A stretch of DNA of 64,000 bases from Candidatus Peregrinibacteria bacterium (lineage in GTDB: Bacteria > Patescibacteriota > Gracilibacteria > UM-FILTER-43-11). Location of the stretch: contig JAFGCT010000035.1 of the NCBI GenBank assembly GCA_016932505.1, forward strand, positions 102,015 to 166,014, given 5' to 3'. The notes under the pieces were generated by a model. It did no database searches, had not been told where the DNA came from, and worked only from the letters and a program-made list of their open reading frames with translations. Shown here piece by piece: positions 1 through 8,407 of this stretch. Numbering within the stretch: the first letter of the stretch is position 1; the number at the start of each line of letters is the position of its first letter. The position numbers and the translations under genes are program-made.

Positions 1-153
1 CTTGATGTTGCGGCTTCTACATATGTATCTGGACTTAGGATTGTTAAGAGGCCTAAAGAATTCAGTGAAGCTGAAAATTTAACTAAACTTATTGGTCAGC
101 TCAGACCATTAATTACTGAAAGGTTCAAAGAGATACTAATGCCTAATCTATAA
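1..153 (+). CDS. C-terminal fragment of a gene cut by the window edge
   Basis: Frame 1 is open from the first base and ends at a TAA at 151-153, giving 50 residues that end in KEILMPNL. The mix of charged and hydrophobic residues suggests a soluble helical C-terminus, but I recognise no family. It converges tail to tail with the ligase gene on the other strand and overlaps its last 11 bases. That it is coding rests on the open frame and on the stop falling at the end of the neighbour; with only 50 residues visible, no function can be given. Confidence 0.5.
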   Translation, partial: LDVAASTYVSGLRIVKRPKEFSEAENLTKLIGQLRPLITERFKEILMPNL

Positions 154-2575
154 TTTTCTCCAAAAACTCCGTCGGATACATCGGCGGTTTTTCTTCGAGT
201 GCCTGATGGTAAATTACAGTAGAAGGAGTTAGACCTGGGGTAGTATTGGCTTCTATTATTATAAGCTCCCCTGTTTTAATATGCATAAAAGCATCAATTC
301 TGCAGTAACCGGAAAGACCCAAAGCATTTGCAACCTTTTCCATTCTTTCCTGTGCCTTTTTAACAGCGGAAGGTTTTACATAAGGTGAAGGTGGTGGTGT
401 TATGTTTACCCCTGTTCCCCCTTGGAACTTTTCTTCAAGACTTAATATATTTCCGACAGCAACTGTAATACTCGGCGACATAGCTTTCATCTTCCCATTT
501 TTTTCAATAAGCCCCATTGTAATTTCAATCCAATTATTTTTTGTCTGCCATTTAAGCTTGTTTTTTATAACACGCACTTTGTCTGTTGAAATAAACTGCT
601 CAAACATAATATTTTTCATCTTTATGTGGGGCATATCAATTATTCCATGTTGTTTTGTAAGTGCCCCTTCTGGAATCATAGGCGATGCATTCAGGGCATA
701 TCTCATATACTGTTCAAGGTCTTTAGGGGTATAAAGACGTGCTATTCCCGAGCTACATCCATCATCTACTGGTTTTACAATTATTGTCCTGCTAGATAAA
801 TCACGGACTAATTCTTTCCAATATCTTTTGTAGTCGACTGGTTTGAATTCTTTAAACAAATTAATTTTTTCAAGTTTTTTTAAAGCAGAATATACTCCGT
901 CTTTTTTTAACGACTTTATCGCTTCGGCAGTTTTATATTTATCCATTCCTAGTCTAGAAGCTTTTGAGCCCGAACCATTGAAAGGTACTTTTGCCTCTTC
1001 TAACATCTTTTGTAATGTGCCATCTTCTCCAATTCCACCATGCAAACCTATAAATACAAATTTTGATTTTTTGATAAATTCTTTCAGTGTCATTTTTTGC
1101 GGAAAAAACCACGGCTCAGTTAAATCCCCTTCTTCTACCGCAAGCTTATCCACCACCCTGCTAATTAGCTCATGAAGCCTTTTCTCATCATTTTTAGCGT
1201 TCATACATGTCTCCATCATTTCTTCAACCGTATGATTAAGCGTAAGAGCATAAGGGAGATGCCATACGTTATGATTTGTATCGAGTAAATATGGTTCAGG
1301 GCAGTATTTATTTGAACGTTTTAATTTTAGCCATACATTTGTGCCAGACATTACAGAAACCTGACGTTCTGCGGTTTTGCCACCGAAGAGAACATTGATT
1401 TGTGATTTGTGATTTTTGATTTGTGATTTTTGATTTGTGATTTGTGATTTGTGATTTGTGATTTGTGATTTTGAATCCTTAATTCTCAAATCACAATTCT
1501 CAAATTCTATGTTATATCGTCGACAAGCACTTTTGATTATGTATTTTAAAACATCTCGGTGACTCATACCAATGCGTGATGACTGCATAAATAAGAAACT
1601 GTTTTGCTCCATTCCGCTTATCGGATTAAAATCCGAAAACCACAATTTCCCGTCTGGCATCAGCCATCCATCAAAACGGGCAAAATCCTTCATTCCAAGA
1701 AGCTTAAAAAGTTGTTCTGCCTGTATCTGAATATCTTGAATTACCTCGTTACTGAATCTTGGCGGACAATGATAAGTTACCTGACGACTTGCCAGGTATT
1801 TTTTTCTGTAATCGAAAATCTGATGGTCTTTGTAACTTATTTCTATTTCAGACGGCATAACAGCTACTGGCATACCAAAACGGTTCTGCAAAATGATGAC
1901 TGTAAATTCAGTACCTTGGCAGAATGGCTCAATTACAACTCTTGTATCCACACGCTTAGAAAATATTTCCTGAGCTTTTTTAAGTGCTTCTTCTGGTGTT
2001 GAAATTGAATACACAGCAATACTGGAACCACCTGTAGCCGGTTTTACAATTGCGCGTTTTATTTTATTTTCCCTAAAGAACTTATCAATTATTTTTTTAT
2101 GATCATTTAAATGACTCTTTAGTAATGCGGACGGAAGAGTATAGAAACCATTCTTCTTTATAAACTCATTTGCATTATATTTATCAAATGCCTGCTTACA
2201 TGCTTCCTCTGGTGAACCAACAGTTGGAATATTTAATTTCTTCAACATTCTTTGAATTTCGCCATCTTCTCCAAAAGGCCCGTGCATTACAGGAAAGGCT
2301 AGATCAACTGTTTTTAGAAATTTAGCGAATCCACTTTTAGAAAGCGGTTTACCAGAGGTATTTAACTTGAAATCAAAATCAGACGGTGTATTGGAATAAA
2401 GTTGGCTACGTGATATCTGATATGCATTTTTTTTATGGTCAAAATAAATCGGTAGTACCTCAATACTTTCGGAATGTAAATGGTCGCATACAGACCGTGC
2501 GGAATTTAGAGATATCCCCCTTTCAAGTGATGGACCACCGCATAATAAAGCAATTTTTATTCTATTTTTTGACAT
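143..2575 (-). CDS. ddl: Double-module D-alanine-D-alanine ligase (Ddl-Ddl fusion)
   Basis: This 810-residue protein holds two complete ATP-grasp ligase modules, whereas a normal Ddl has 300-370 residues. Ddl makes the D-Ala-D-Ala dipeptide for peptidoglycan in the cytoplasm. Module 1 (about 1-355) has the N-domain start LLCGGPSLERG, HGPFGEDG near 100, the ATP loop KPATGGSS and an unusual metal-site segment, DFNPISGMEQNSF. Module 2 (about 392-810) has VLFGGKTAER, HGGIGEDG near 513, KPVDDGCSSG and the more canonical IEANTTPGLTPST near 778. The linker (about 357-394) is low complexity (KSQITNHKSQITNQ) and is encoded by a gatttgt tandem repeat with inverted words beside it. Module 1 departs from the consensus ENxxPG site, so it may act on another substrate or be regulatory. 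Alternatives such as biotin carboxylase are unlikely given the paired HGxxGEDG motifs. Confidence 0.9.
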   Translation of the reverse strand: MSKNRIKIALLCGGPSLERGISLNSARSVCDHLHSESIEVLPIYFDHKKNAYQISRSQLYSNTPSDFDFKLNTSGKPLSKSGFAKFLKTVDLAFPVMHGPFGEDGEIQRMLKKLNIPTVGSPEEACKQAFDKYNANEFIKKNGFYTLPSALLKSHLNDHKKIIDKFFRENKIKRAIVKPATGGSSIAVYSISTPEEALKKAQEIFSKRVDTRVVIEPFCQGTEFTVIILQNRFGMPVAVMPSEIEISYKDHQIFDYRKKYLASRQVTYHCPPRFSNEVIQDIQIQAEQLFKLLGMKDFARFDGWLMPDGKLWFSDFNPISGMEQNSFLFMQSSRIGMSHRDVLKYIIKSACRRYNIEFENCDLRIKDSKSQITNHKSQITNQKSQIKNHKSQINVLFGGKTAERQVSVMSGTNVWLKLKRSNKYCPEPYLLDTNHNVWHLPYALTLNHTVEEMMETCMNAKNDEKRLHELISRVVDKLAVEEGDLTEPWFFPQKMTLKEFIKKSKFVFIGLHGGIGEDGTLQKMLEEAKVPFNGSGSKASRLGMDKYKTAEAIKSLKKDGVYSALKKLEKINLFKEFKPVDYKRYWKELVRDLSSRTIIVKPVDDGCSSGIARLYTPKDLEQYMRYALNASPMIPEGALTKQHGIIDMPHIKMKNIMFEQFISTDKVRVIKNKLKWQTKNNWIEITMGLIEKNGKMKAMSPSITVAVGNILSLEEKFQGGTGVNITPPPSPYVKPSAVKKAQERMEKVANALGLSGYCRIDAFMHIKTGELIIIEANTTPGLTPSTVIYHQALEEKPPMYPTEFLEKIID
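1396..1507. repeat. gatttgt word repeat with inverted words, inside ddl
   Basis: About a dozen copies of gatttgt/gattttt lie at 1396-1473, followed by inverted words (ctcaaatcac, aattctcaaattc) at 1481-1507. The arrangement matches the intergenic repeats at 8344 and 33992, but here it is read in frame and encodes the linker between the two ligase modules. Confidence 0.85.
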
Positions 2576-2720
2576 TTATAATTTATTATTTGAATTTTCG
2601 TCAAAATCATATAACTTTTTTTTACCTATAACAAGCCAACTTTCAATTTTTATTATCTATCACTTATATTTAGACATTTTCTGGCAATTATATCTAATGT
2701 CATTTTTGACTTTTTTTAAT

Positions 2721-2750
2721 TTGACATCAGCAAAGCGAAAATACTAAGAT
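2721..2750 (+). promoter_or_regulatory. Promoter of the zinc-ribbon gene
   Basis: TTGACA (2721-2726) and TAAGAT (2745-2750) are 18 nt apart. The predicted transcript starts near 2757, giving a leader of about 100 nt, long for this window. Confidence 0.6.
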
Positions 2751-2758
2751 AATTTCCA

Positions 2759-2813
2759 CGCTACTTTTATTGAGTTATTTTGCGAAAGCAAATTAGCTGT
2801 AATAAAAAGTGCG
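2759..2813 (+). promoter_or_regulatory. Hairpin in the 5' leader of the zinc-ribbon gene
   Basis: CGCTACTTTTATT (2759-2771) can pair with AATAAAAAGTGCG (2801-2813) with one bulge, enclosing gcgaaagc. It lies just after the predicted transcription start and about 45 nt before the start codon. A regulatory role is inference; it matches no riboswitch I know. Confidence 0.45.
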
Positions 2814-2858
2814 AAATTTAAATCAAAGGAGTGTCAATTTTTCAACTAGGAGGGAAAA

Positions 2859-3065
2859 ATGGGTAACAACCATCAAAAGAAAAAGAAGAACCGAGTTTCA
2901 GATGAAGAAAGCGTAAGAAAGCAAAAGAAAAAGAGGAAACAACGTACTGGTGGTGGTAAGTGTACGATACGGTCCAACACTACCAAATGCCCACAATGCG
3001 GACGTTCAATAACTATGAATGCCACAAGATGTAAAGACTGCAAAACAGTGTTCAACCGCGAGTAA
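2859..3065 (+). CDS. Small basic zinc-ribbon protein, unknown function
   Basis: This 68-residue protein has a very basic N-terminal half (KKKKN, KQKKKRK) followed by a zinc-ribbon-like C-terminus with CPQC and CKDC pairs about 18 residues apart. The composition suggests a nucleic-acid or ribosome-binding protein; I do not recognise the family. It is one of the few genes here with a strong Shine-Dalgarno (AGGAGGG, 5 nt before ATG). It also has a clear promoter, a structured leader and a terminator hairpin directly after it, so it looks like a highly expressed single-gene unit. A divergent small ribosomal protein is a possible alternative, but none of the standard ones fits. Confidence 0.8.
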   Translation: MGNNHQKKKKNRVSDEESVRKQKKKRKQRTGGGKCTIRSNTTKCPQCGRSITMNATRCKDCKTVFNRE

Positions 3066-3093
3066 AAGATGCAATCTATTCAACCTCTACCTA

Positions 3094-3118
3094 GGAAAAA
3101 GGAACACTCCTTTTTCCA
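3094..3118 (+). terminator. Hairpin after the zinc-ribbon gene
   Basis: GGAAAAAGGA (3094-3103) and TCCTTTTTCC (3107-3116) form a perfect 10-bp stem with loop ACAC. The T run lies in the 3' arm rather than after it, so efficiency is uncertain. Confidence 0.6.
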
Positions 3119-3228
3119 CTTATGACGGATAAATTTAACTTAATATTTATTCATTTTTTTAGCATTCATGTTTTCAAGTTTGTAATTTTTCAAGTATAGT
3201 TATTCTGTTATTTTGTTAAAAAATTTTT

Positions 3229-4647
3229 ATGATTGATCAAGAAATATTCCGTGCTTACGACATTCGTGGCACTTATCCTGAGCAAGTAAATGCAGAAGTT
3301 GGAGAGTTAATTGGGAAAGGGTTTGGAACCTACTTACGTAGAAAACTCGAAGACAGAAGACCGAAGACCGATGAGAATTCCAATGACCAAAACTCAAATA
3401 TCAAAGTGGTTGTTGGTATGGATTGCCGAACTCATTCACCTGAAATTCATGAAGCGTTTATAAATGGGCTACTTTCAACGGGTTGTGATGTAACTAATAT
3501 TGATAAATGCCCATCACCTTATATGTATTTTGTGAATTCAAATGGTAAGTTTGATGCAGGATGTGCGATTACCGCAAGTCATAACCCTAAAGAATTCAAC
3601 GGTTTTAAACTGATAACCGATAATGCGCATGCCGTTTTTGGAGACGAACTTCAAAAGGTATACCAGATTATAGAAAACGGTGAGTTTGCAGAAGGAAGCG
3701 GACAAAAGATAAGTGCCGATTATTACGATTTCTATGTTCAAAAAATTAAAAGCATTTTTTCTTTCTACCGCCCATTAAAAATTGTTATTGATACAGGAAA
3801 TGGTATTGCGGGAATAATGTATCCGAAGGTCTTAAGGGAACTTGGGCATGAAATCGTTGAACTTTTTACAGATTGTGACGGCACATTCCCTAATCATGAA
3901 GCAGATCCCGTTAAAGAAGAGAACACTGAAGATTTAAAGAAGAAAGTAATTGAAGTAGGCGCTGATATAGGACTTTCATTTGATGGCGATGGTGACCGCT
4001 TAGCAATAATTACCGAAAAAGGTGAATATATTACTGCTGATAAACTATTAATGCTCCTTTCTAAGGATGTTCTTTCCCGAAATTCCGGTGGATCAATAGT
4101 ATTTACTGTTGCCTGCTCTCAATCATTATTTGATTTAATAAAAGAATGGGGTGGAAAACCAATTATGTGCGAGGTAGGCCACTCATATGTAGAACATGCA
4201 ATGGCAAAAAGTAACGCTATACTTGGTGGCGAGCAATCAGGACATTTCTTTTTGCCTGAAAACTATTTTCCGTATGATGACGCCCTAGTAACTGCACTTA
4301 GAACATTATTTATTTTAAGTCAGTCAAATTCAACTGCCTCTGCATTATTCAGCAATTTTCCAAAAGTATTTGCCATACCAGAAATAAGGCCATTCTGCCC
4401 AGATGATAAGAAGTTTGATATTTTGAATGATGTTAAAAAATACTTTTCAGATAAATATCCGAGCATTACAATCGACGGAATTAGAATGGATTTTGGCAAA
4501 GGTGGTTGGGCTGGAATACGCGTAAGCAACACAAGCCCTCGAATTTCAATCATTATGGAAGCTCAGACACCTGAACATCTTGAGGAGATTAAGGGAATCG
4601 TTTTGGCTCATATGAAGACTTATTCCGAGATAGATTGGACTAAATAA
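3229..4647 (+). CDS. manB: Phosphomannomutase/phosphoglucomutase
   Basis: A 472-residue alpha-D-phosphohexomutase that interconverts mannose-6-P and mannose-1-P (or the glucose forms), supplying sugar nucleotides for envelope glycans. The phosphoserine loop is TASHNP with Ser117, the metal loop is DGDGDR at 252-257, the sugar-specificity loop is GGEQSGH near 334, and the C-terminal phosphate-binding loop is RVSNTSPR. Length is normal for the family. Residues about 37-55 (EDRRPKTDENSNDQNSN) form an unusual polar insertion between the first helix and the strand KVVVGMD; it is encoded by a short gaagaccg repeat. Specificity for mannose versus glucose cannot be read from sequence. There is no Shine-Dalgarno before the ATG. 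Confidence 0.92.
   Translation: MIDQEIFRAYDIRGTYPEQVNAEVGELIGKGFGTYLRRKLEDRRPKTDENSNDQNSNIKVVVGMDCRTHSPEIHEAFINGLLSTGCDVTNIDKCPSPYMYFVNSNGKFDAGCAITASHNPKEFNGFKLITDNAHAVFGDELQKVYQIIENGEFAEGSGQKISADYYDFYVQKIKSIFSFYRPLKIVIDTGNGIAGIMYPKVLRELGHEIVELFTDCDGTFPNHEADPVKEENTEDLKKKVIEVGADIGLSFDGDGDRLAIITEKGEYITADKLLMLLSKDVLSRNSGGSIVFTVACSQSLFDLIKEWGGKPIMCEVGHSYVEHAMAKSNAILGGEQSGHFFLPENYFPYDDALVTALRTLFILSQSNSTASALFSNFPKVFAIPEIRPFCPDDKKFDILNDVKKYFSDKYPSITIDGIRMDFGKGGWAGIRVSNTSPRISIIMEAQTPEHLEEIKGIVLAHMKTYSEIDWTK
3349..3375. repeat. gaagac/gaagaccg short repeat inside manB
   Basis: Three near copies of gaaga(c/cc)(a/g) encode part of a polar insertion. It resembles the word repeats found at gene borders but has no clear inverted arm. 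Confidence 0.45.
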
Positions 4648-4648
4648 T

Positions 4649-4686
4649 TTCAATTTGTGATTTAAAATTTGTGATTTGGAATTTTA
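4649..4686. repeat. gatttgt-class word repeat
   Basis: Two copies of aatttgtgattt lie between manB and the YtxH-like gene, just upstream of the latter's -10 box. Confidence 0.6.
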
Positions 4687-4697
4687 CCTTTTCATAG

Positions 4698-4703
4698 TAT
4701 AAT
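4698..4703 (+). promoter_or_regulatory. -10 box TATAAT of the ytxH-vanW unit
   Basis: A perfect TATAAT 28 nt before the start codon of the YtxH-like gene; no convincing -35 was found. Confidence 0.5.
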
Positions 4704-4731
4704 AATTAGGATAATTGATTAATATGCCCTT

Positions 4732-4980
4732 ATGGAATTAAAGAAACCTAAAGTAGGAAAGAAAATATTCAAAGTACTAACAGGAGTTGTTGTTGGAGGT
4801 GCAATTGGTTCCATCCTCGGCTTAACACTTGCTCCCAGAAAAGGAAAAGAGACAAGGCAGTATTTACGAGACAAATCTCTTGAAATGTTTCTGGAAGGCA
4901 AGGCTCATTTAAAACAAGATAAAAAAATCGGTCTTTTTAAACGTTTTATTATAAAAGTTCTCACTCCAAAGAAAAAATGA
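4732..4980 (+). CDS. YtxH-like small membrane protein
   Basis: This 82-residue protein has one glycine-rich membrane segment (about 15-33) followed directly by LTLAPRKGKETRQYL. That order, a GxxxG transmembrane helix and then APxxGKExR, is the hallmark of the YtxH family of small membrane-anchored proteins, often called general stress proteins. The remainder is a basic helical tail. The stop codon overlaps the next start (ATGA), so it is translationally coupled to the VanW protein and probably works at the membrane with it. The biochemical role of YtxH proteins is not established. Confidence 0.75.
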   Translation: MELKKPKVGKKIFKVLTGVVVGGAIGSILGLTLAPRKGKETRQYLRDKSLEMFLEGKAHLKQDKKIGLFKRFIIKVLTPKKK

Positions 4981-6203
4981 AATTCCTTCTACGAATTGTG
5001 TCGGTCCTAATAATTGTTTTGTTTTTTACTGCGGACGGATATGCAGAGGGACTTCCGAATAGCCTTGTACTAAAAACCCCTTTCAGAATTTGGACAATTA
5101 ATCCAAATAAAATGGATTTTCAATCCGAATATGAAAAGATGTATTTTGGTGATTTTGAGGTTAATACCGATGAAGAGGATTCTTTATTTATCGAAGGATT
5201 ACTTGAAACTAAACCTGTTGAAGGGATTGATTTGAAGAAAATAACTGCATATTTAGAAAAAGTAATTGCACCTGAGCTGGAAAGAGAAAAAAGTGATGTT
5301 ACCATTGATATGAACGAAGAAGGTAAGGTTACTTTTGATGGATATGGTCTTTATGGTCGAAAACTGGATATCGAGAAGACCGCTGGGATGATTAAGTATG
5401 CCCTTGAACATAATATTGAATATGTTCATCTTCCTTTTATACGTGAGGAACCTATAGTAAACGTTTTAAGTGAAGATTTAAAAACAATGGGGATTATTGA
5501 ACTTTTTTCTTCCGGGGAAACTGATTTCAGCGGTTCACCCGCAAACCGGATTGTAAATATCAATACAGGTCTTTCTAAGTTTAATGGTCATATAATTAAA
5601 CCAAATGAAGAATTTGTATTTGGCGATGTACTTGGTGAAGTCGGTCCGGAAACCGGTTATAAACAAGAGCTGGTTATTAAGGGTGCTGAGACAATACCTG
5701 AATATGGTGGTGGTCTTTGCCAAGTTTCAACAACAACTTTCCGCGCAGCATTAGACGCAGGCTTCCCAATTTTGGAAAGAAAAAACCATTCTTATGCTGT
5801 AAGTTATTACACCCCCCATGGACTTGATGCAACTGTTTATCCACCTTCACCAGACTTAAAATTTATAAACGATTCACCTGCTCATATTCTAATGCAGTCT
5901 TTCACAATTGGTAGTAAGGCTTATTATAATTTTTATGGAACAAAAGATAACCGTGAATCATTTTTGATAGGTCCGTATTATTCAGGATGGAAGGCGGCAC
6001 CACCTGCAAAAACCGTGGTGGACAGCAAGCTTGCACCAGGTGAGACAAAGGTGGTGGGTCACAAAGTCTCCGGTCTTGATTCCACATGGTATAGACATGT
6101 TGTTTATAACGATGAAACCAAGGAAGAAAAAGACAATATTTACACCATTTATAGCAAATACCAAGCCCGACCGGATTATTATTTAGTTGGCCCTGAAGAA
6201 TAA
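4977..6203 (+). CDS. Secreted VanW-family protein
   Basis: A 408-residue protein with an N-terminal signal peptide (hydrophobic core about 4-18, AxA-like site near YAEG). An N-terminal extension of about 150 residues precedes a VanW domain (about 175-320). The diagnostic stretch is EYGGGLCQVSTTTF, followed by ERKNHS and DATVYP. VanW proteins occur in some vancomycin-resistance clusters and in many bacteria without resistance; their activity is unknown, though a link to peptidoglycan is generally assumed. The start overlaps the YtxH-like stop by 4 nt. The nearby double D-Ala-D-Ala ligase fits a cell-wall context, but there is no VanH/VanX-like gene here, so resistance should not be inferred. 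Confidence 0.85.
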   Translation: MKFLLRIVSVLIIVLFFTADGYAEGLPNSLVLKTPFRIWTINPNKMDFQSEYEKMYFGDFEVNTDEEDSLFIEGLLETKPVEGIDLKKITAYLEKVIAPELEREKSDVTIDMNEEGKVTFDGYGLYGRKLDIEKTAGMIKYALEHNIEYVHLPFIREEPIVNVLSEDLKTMGIIELFSSGETDFSGSPANRIVNINTGLSKFNGHIIKPNEEFVFGDVLGEVGPETGYKQELVIKGAETIPEYGGGLCQVSTTTFRAALDAGFPILERKNHSYAVSYYTPHGLDATVYPPSPDLKFINDSPAHILMQSFTIGSKAYYNFYGTKDNRESFLIGPYYSGWKAAPPAKTVVDSKLAPGETKVVGHKVSGLDSTWYRHVVYNDETKEEKDNIYTIYSKYQARPDYYLVGPEE

Positions 6204-6208
6204 TAAAC

Positions 6209-6736
6209 TTAATTATAAATATCTCCGCCAAAAATGTCATAAGCAACATATAGTGGCATATTTTTTACTGTAAGCCGATAGATAGCCTCGGGACCTAAGT
6301 CTTCGAATGCAATCAATTCAGATTCAACTACAGATTCCTGCATCACCGCTCCCCCACCACCCATTGCTGCCAAATAAGGTGCTTTGTATTTTTTAACAAG
6401 TTCCTTAAACGCATCCGACCGTACACCTTTTCCAATAGTTATTTTAAGCCCCTGTTTAAAAAGTGGCTCCGATATTGTATCCATTCTTGCCGAAGTAGTC
6501 GGGCCAATTGAGCCAATCACCTCACCTGGTTTTGTAGGACTTGGTCCAGCATAATATACGACCTGATTTTTCAAATCGACTGGTAATTCGAGTTCCTTTT
6601 TTATCATATCTATCAAACGTATGTGAGCCTGATCTCTGGCGACAAAAATAGGACCACTCAGCAATACTTTATCGCCAGCTTTTAAACCGGATATTGATTT
6701 TTCTATTAATGGTGTGTTTAGTTCGATTGTTTGCAT
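6209..6736 (-). CDS. fumB: Fumarate hydratase class I / tartrate dehydratase, beta subunit
   Basis: This 175-residue protein corresponds to the C-terminal (beta) half of class I iron-sulfur fumarases. Signatures are the start LKAGDKVLLSGP with ARDQAH, the segment YYAGPSPTKPGE, GPTTSARMD and the Gly-rich AAMGGGGA. With the alpha subunit it catalyses fumarate + water to malate in the cytoplasm. It follows the alpha gene by 43 nt on the same strand, the usual order for two-subunit enzymes. Sequence alone cannot exclude L(+)-tartrate dehydratase, which has the same architecture. It ends 5 nt from the convergent VanW gene. Confidence 0.88.
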   Translation of the reverse strand: MQTIELNTPLIEKSISGLKAGDKVLLSGPIFVARDQAHIRLIDMIKKELELPVDLKNQVVYYAGPSPTKPGEVIGSIGPTTSARMDTISEPLFKQGLKITIGKGVRSDAFKELVKKYKAPYLAAMGGGGAVMQESVVESELIAFEDLGPEAIYRLTVKNMPLYVAYDIFGGDIYN

Positions 6737-6779
6737 TGTGTTATTAGTTTTTACCGTAGGCGCGATGATAGGTAGCGCG

Positions 6780-7622
6780 TTAAATTTTTAATGTTACGGA
6801 TGCGTGGCGATGCATACTACATTCTGTGTTTACTGCTACTGGGAGAGAAGCTATATGACATGGCGCAACTTCAATATTCACTCCAATTGCCGTTACAAAC
6901 CCACCAAAACCCTGTGGACCTATTCCTAACTGGTTAATTCTCTTTAATGCCTCCTTCTCCATTTTATCGTAAAAAGGGTCTTTGTTTGGTTTTGTAAGGT
7001 TGCGGAGTAGTGATTTTTTTGCGAGATAAGGAGCTTGCTCAAAGTTTCCACCTATTCCAACTCCGATTACATATGGCGGACAACCTTTAGAAGAAGCTTG
7101 GCGGACTGTTTCTACAATAAAATCTAAAACACCTTCATAGCCTTCTGCCGGTTTAAGCATTTTAATCTGTGAACAATTTTCCGCACCTCCGCCTTTTTGA
7201 AGTAATGTGATTTTAAGCGATGAACCGCGTTTAGGTTCTATATGAATAATTGCAGGAGTATTATCTTTAGTATTCTCTCGCCTTAATGGATCTTTAACAA
7301 TAGACTTGCGCAAGAAATATTTCTTATAACCGACTTTTACTCCATTATTAATTGCATTTATCAAATCGACATCCGATATTTTCACCTTGTCTCCTTTTTC
7401 CACAAAAACTACTGATGTTCCTGTATCCTGACATGCCGGTACCTGTTTCTTTCCTGCTATCTGAATATTCTTTTTAAACAACTTATAAATATCTTGAACA
7501 CGTGGACTCTTTTCATTCTTAAAAGCGTTATCAAGCGCCTGCATAACATCTTTCGGCAGACTGAAACTGGCTTTCTTACATAATTCTGCAACTGCAATTT
7601 TTATTGTTTTTTGTGAAATCAT
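6780..7622 (-). CDS. fumA: Fumarate hydratase class I / tartrate dehydratase, alpha subunit
   Basis: A 280-residue alpha subunit carrying the 4Fe-4S cluster ligands: Cys64 in PACQDTG, Cys181 in KGCPPY and Cys268 in TECSMHRH, the three expected cysteines. GVGIGGNFEQAP follows the second. The oxygen-sensitive cluster and the absence of other TCA-cycle genes nearby suggest an anaerobic or fermentative role, for example malate/fumarate interconversion; this is inference. Paired with the beta gene immediately downstream. No Shine-Dalgarno precedes the ATG; the upstream sequence is a word-repeat region. Confidence 0.9.
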   Translation of the reverse strand: MISQKTIKIAVAELCKKASFSLPKDVMQALDNAFKNEKSPRVQDIYKLFKKNIQIAGKKQVPACQDTGTSVVFVEKGDKVKISDVDLINAINNGVKVGYKKYFLRKSIVKDPLRRENTKDNTPAIIHIEPKRGSSLKITLLQKGGGAENCSQIKMLKPAEGYEGVLDFIVETVRQASSKGCPPYVIGVGIGGNFEQAPYLAKKSLLRNLTKPNKDPFYDKMEKEALKRINQLGIGPQGFGGFVTAIGVNIEVAPCHIASLPVAVNTECSMHRHASVTLKI

Positions 7623-7631
7623 TTTTTTGAT

Positions 7632-7732
7632 TGGGATATAGGAGATGAATGGTATGGATAGGATAAATGGGATAACAACTAGTTACATTCCCAGCCAATC
7701 CTAGTTTATCCTGTTTATCATATTAATCCCAA
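7632..7732. repeat. ggata-word repeat with inverted arm
   Basis: Words of the type ggata(t/g/a) and ggataaatggg occupy 7632-7676, and inverted forms (ccaatcctag, ttatcctg, tttatca, taatccc) occupy 7690-7732, between recR and the fumarase operon. Confidence 0.65.
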
Positions 7733-7738
7733 ATGAAA

Positions 7739-8338
7739 TTAATATTCAAGTCGTCCCTCCAAAGCTCTTTTTAGCGTCTGACTATCAGCATATTCCAAAT
7801 CTCCACCAACAGGAATACCACGAGCTATGCGTGTTACACGGACATTTAATGGTTTAATAAATCTCATAATATAACTGGCAGTCGCCTCCCCTTCCATTGA
7901 AGGATTTAATCCGATTATCACTTCCTTAATATCGTTGTTCTGAACTCTATCTACTAAATCGGTAATTGTAAGTTCATCTGGTCCTATTCCTTCCACCGGA
8001 GATATAAGCCCATGCAAAACATGGTAAGCGCCTTTGTATTCATTTGCTTTTTCAAGCGCTATTAAATCAAGCACGTCCTCTACAATGCATATAGTAGATT
8101 GGTTTCGACTTGAATCTTCGCAAATAGCACATTTTGTTTCAGTTGTAAGATTTTTGCATATTTCACAATACTTAATCCCCTCTTTTAATTTTGAAATCGT
8201 ATCACCAATATTCCTGATATCACTTTCGGTTTTTTTTAATAAATAGAATGTAAGACGTTCAGCGGATTTAGGACCGATACCTGGCATCTTGCTGAATTCT
8301 TCAATTACCCTTTCTATGTTTTTTGGAATATATTTCAT
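7739..8338 (-). CDS. recR: Recombination protein RecR
   Basis: A 199-residue RecR of standard length. It has a helix-hairpin-helix (MPGIGPKSAERL, about 19-30), a four-Cys zinc finger (CEIC and CAIC, about 57-73), a Toprim domain starting at CIVEDVLDL, and the C-terminal segment NPSMEGEAT plus RIARGIPVGGDLEY. RecR clamps DNA with RecO/RecF and helps load RecA during gap repair. It sits upstream of the fumarase genes and downstream of smpB on the same strand, separated from each by word repeats. No Shine-Dalgarno. Confidence 0.96.
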   Translation of the reverse strand: MKYIPKNIERVIEEFSKMPGIGPKSAERLTFYLLKKTESDIRNIGDTISKLKEGIKYCEICKNLTTETKCAICEDSSRNQSTICIVEDVLDLIALEKANEYKGAYHVLHGLISPVEGIGPDELTITDLVDRVQNNDIKEVIIGLNPSMEGEATASYIMRFIKPLNVRVTRIARGIPVGGDLEYADSQTLKRALEGRLEY

Positions 8339-8343
8339 ATTTT

Positions 8344-8404
8344 TAATTTGTGATTTGCGATTTATGATTTGTGATTTAATTAGAAATTCTCAAATCTCAA
8401 ATAA
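8344..8404. repeat. gatttgt-class word repeat with inverted arm
   Basis: gatttgc, gatttat and gatttgt in tandem (8349-8378) are followed by inverted aattctcaaatctcaaat (8384-8402). It fills the whole gap between smpB and recR. Confidence 0.75.
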
Positions 8405-8407
8405 TTA

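Noticed and set aside
402..1175. Plus-strand frames of 110 codons opposite ddl
   Set aside because: Shadows of the conserved ligase gene with no recognisable features.
1396..1473. Possible CRISPR array in the gatttgt repeats
   Set aside because: Units of 7 bp are directly adjacent with no spacers, and they are read in frame within ddl.
4977..6203. Vancomycin-resistance cluster (VanW plus ddl)
   Set aside because: No VanH, VanX, VanR or VanS homologue is present; VanW is common in sensitive bacteria.
5902..6249. 115-codon minus-strand frame
   Set aside because: It overlaps the VanW protein's C-terminus on the other strand and has no motif.
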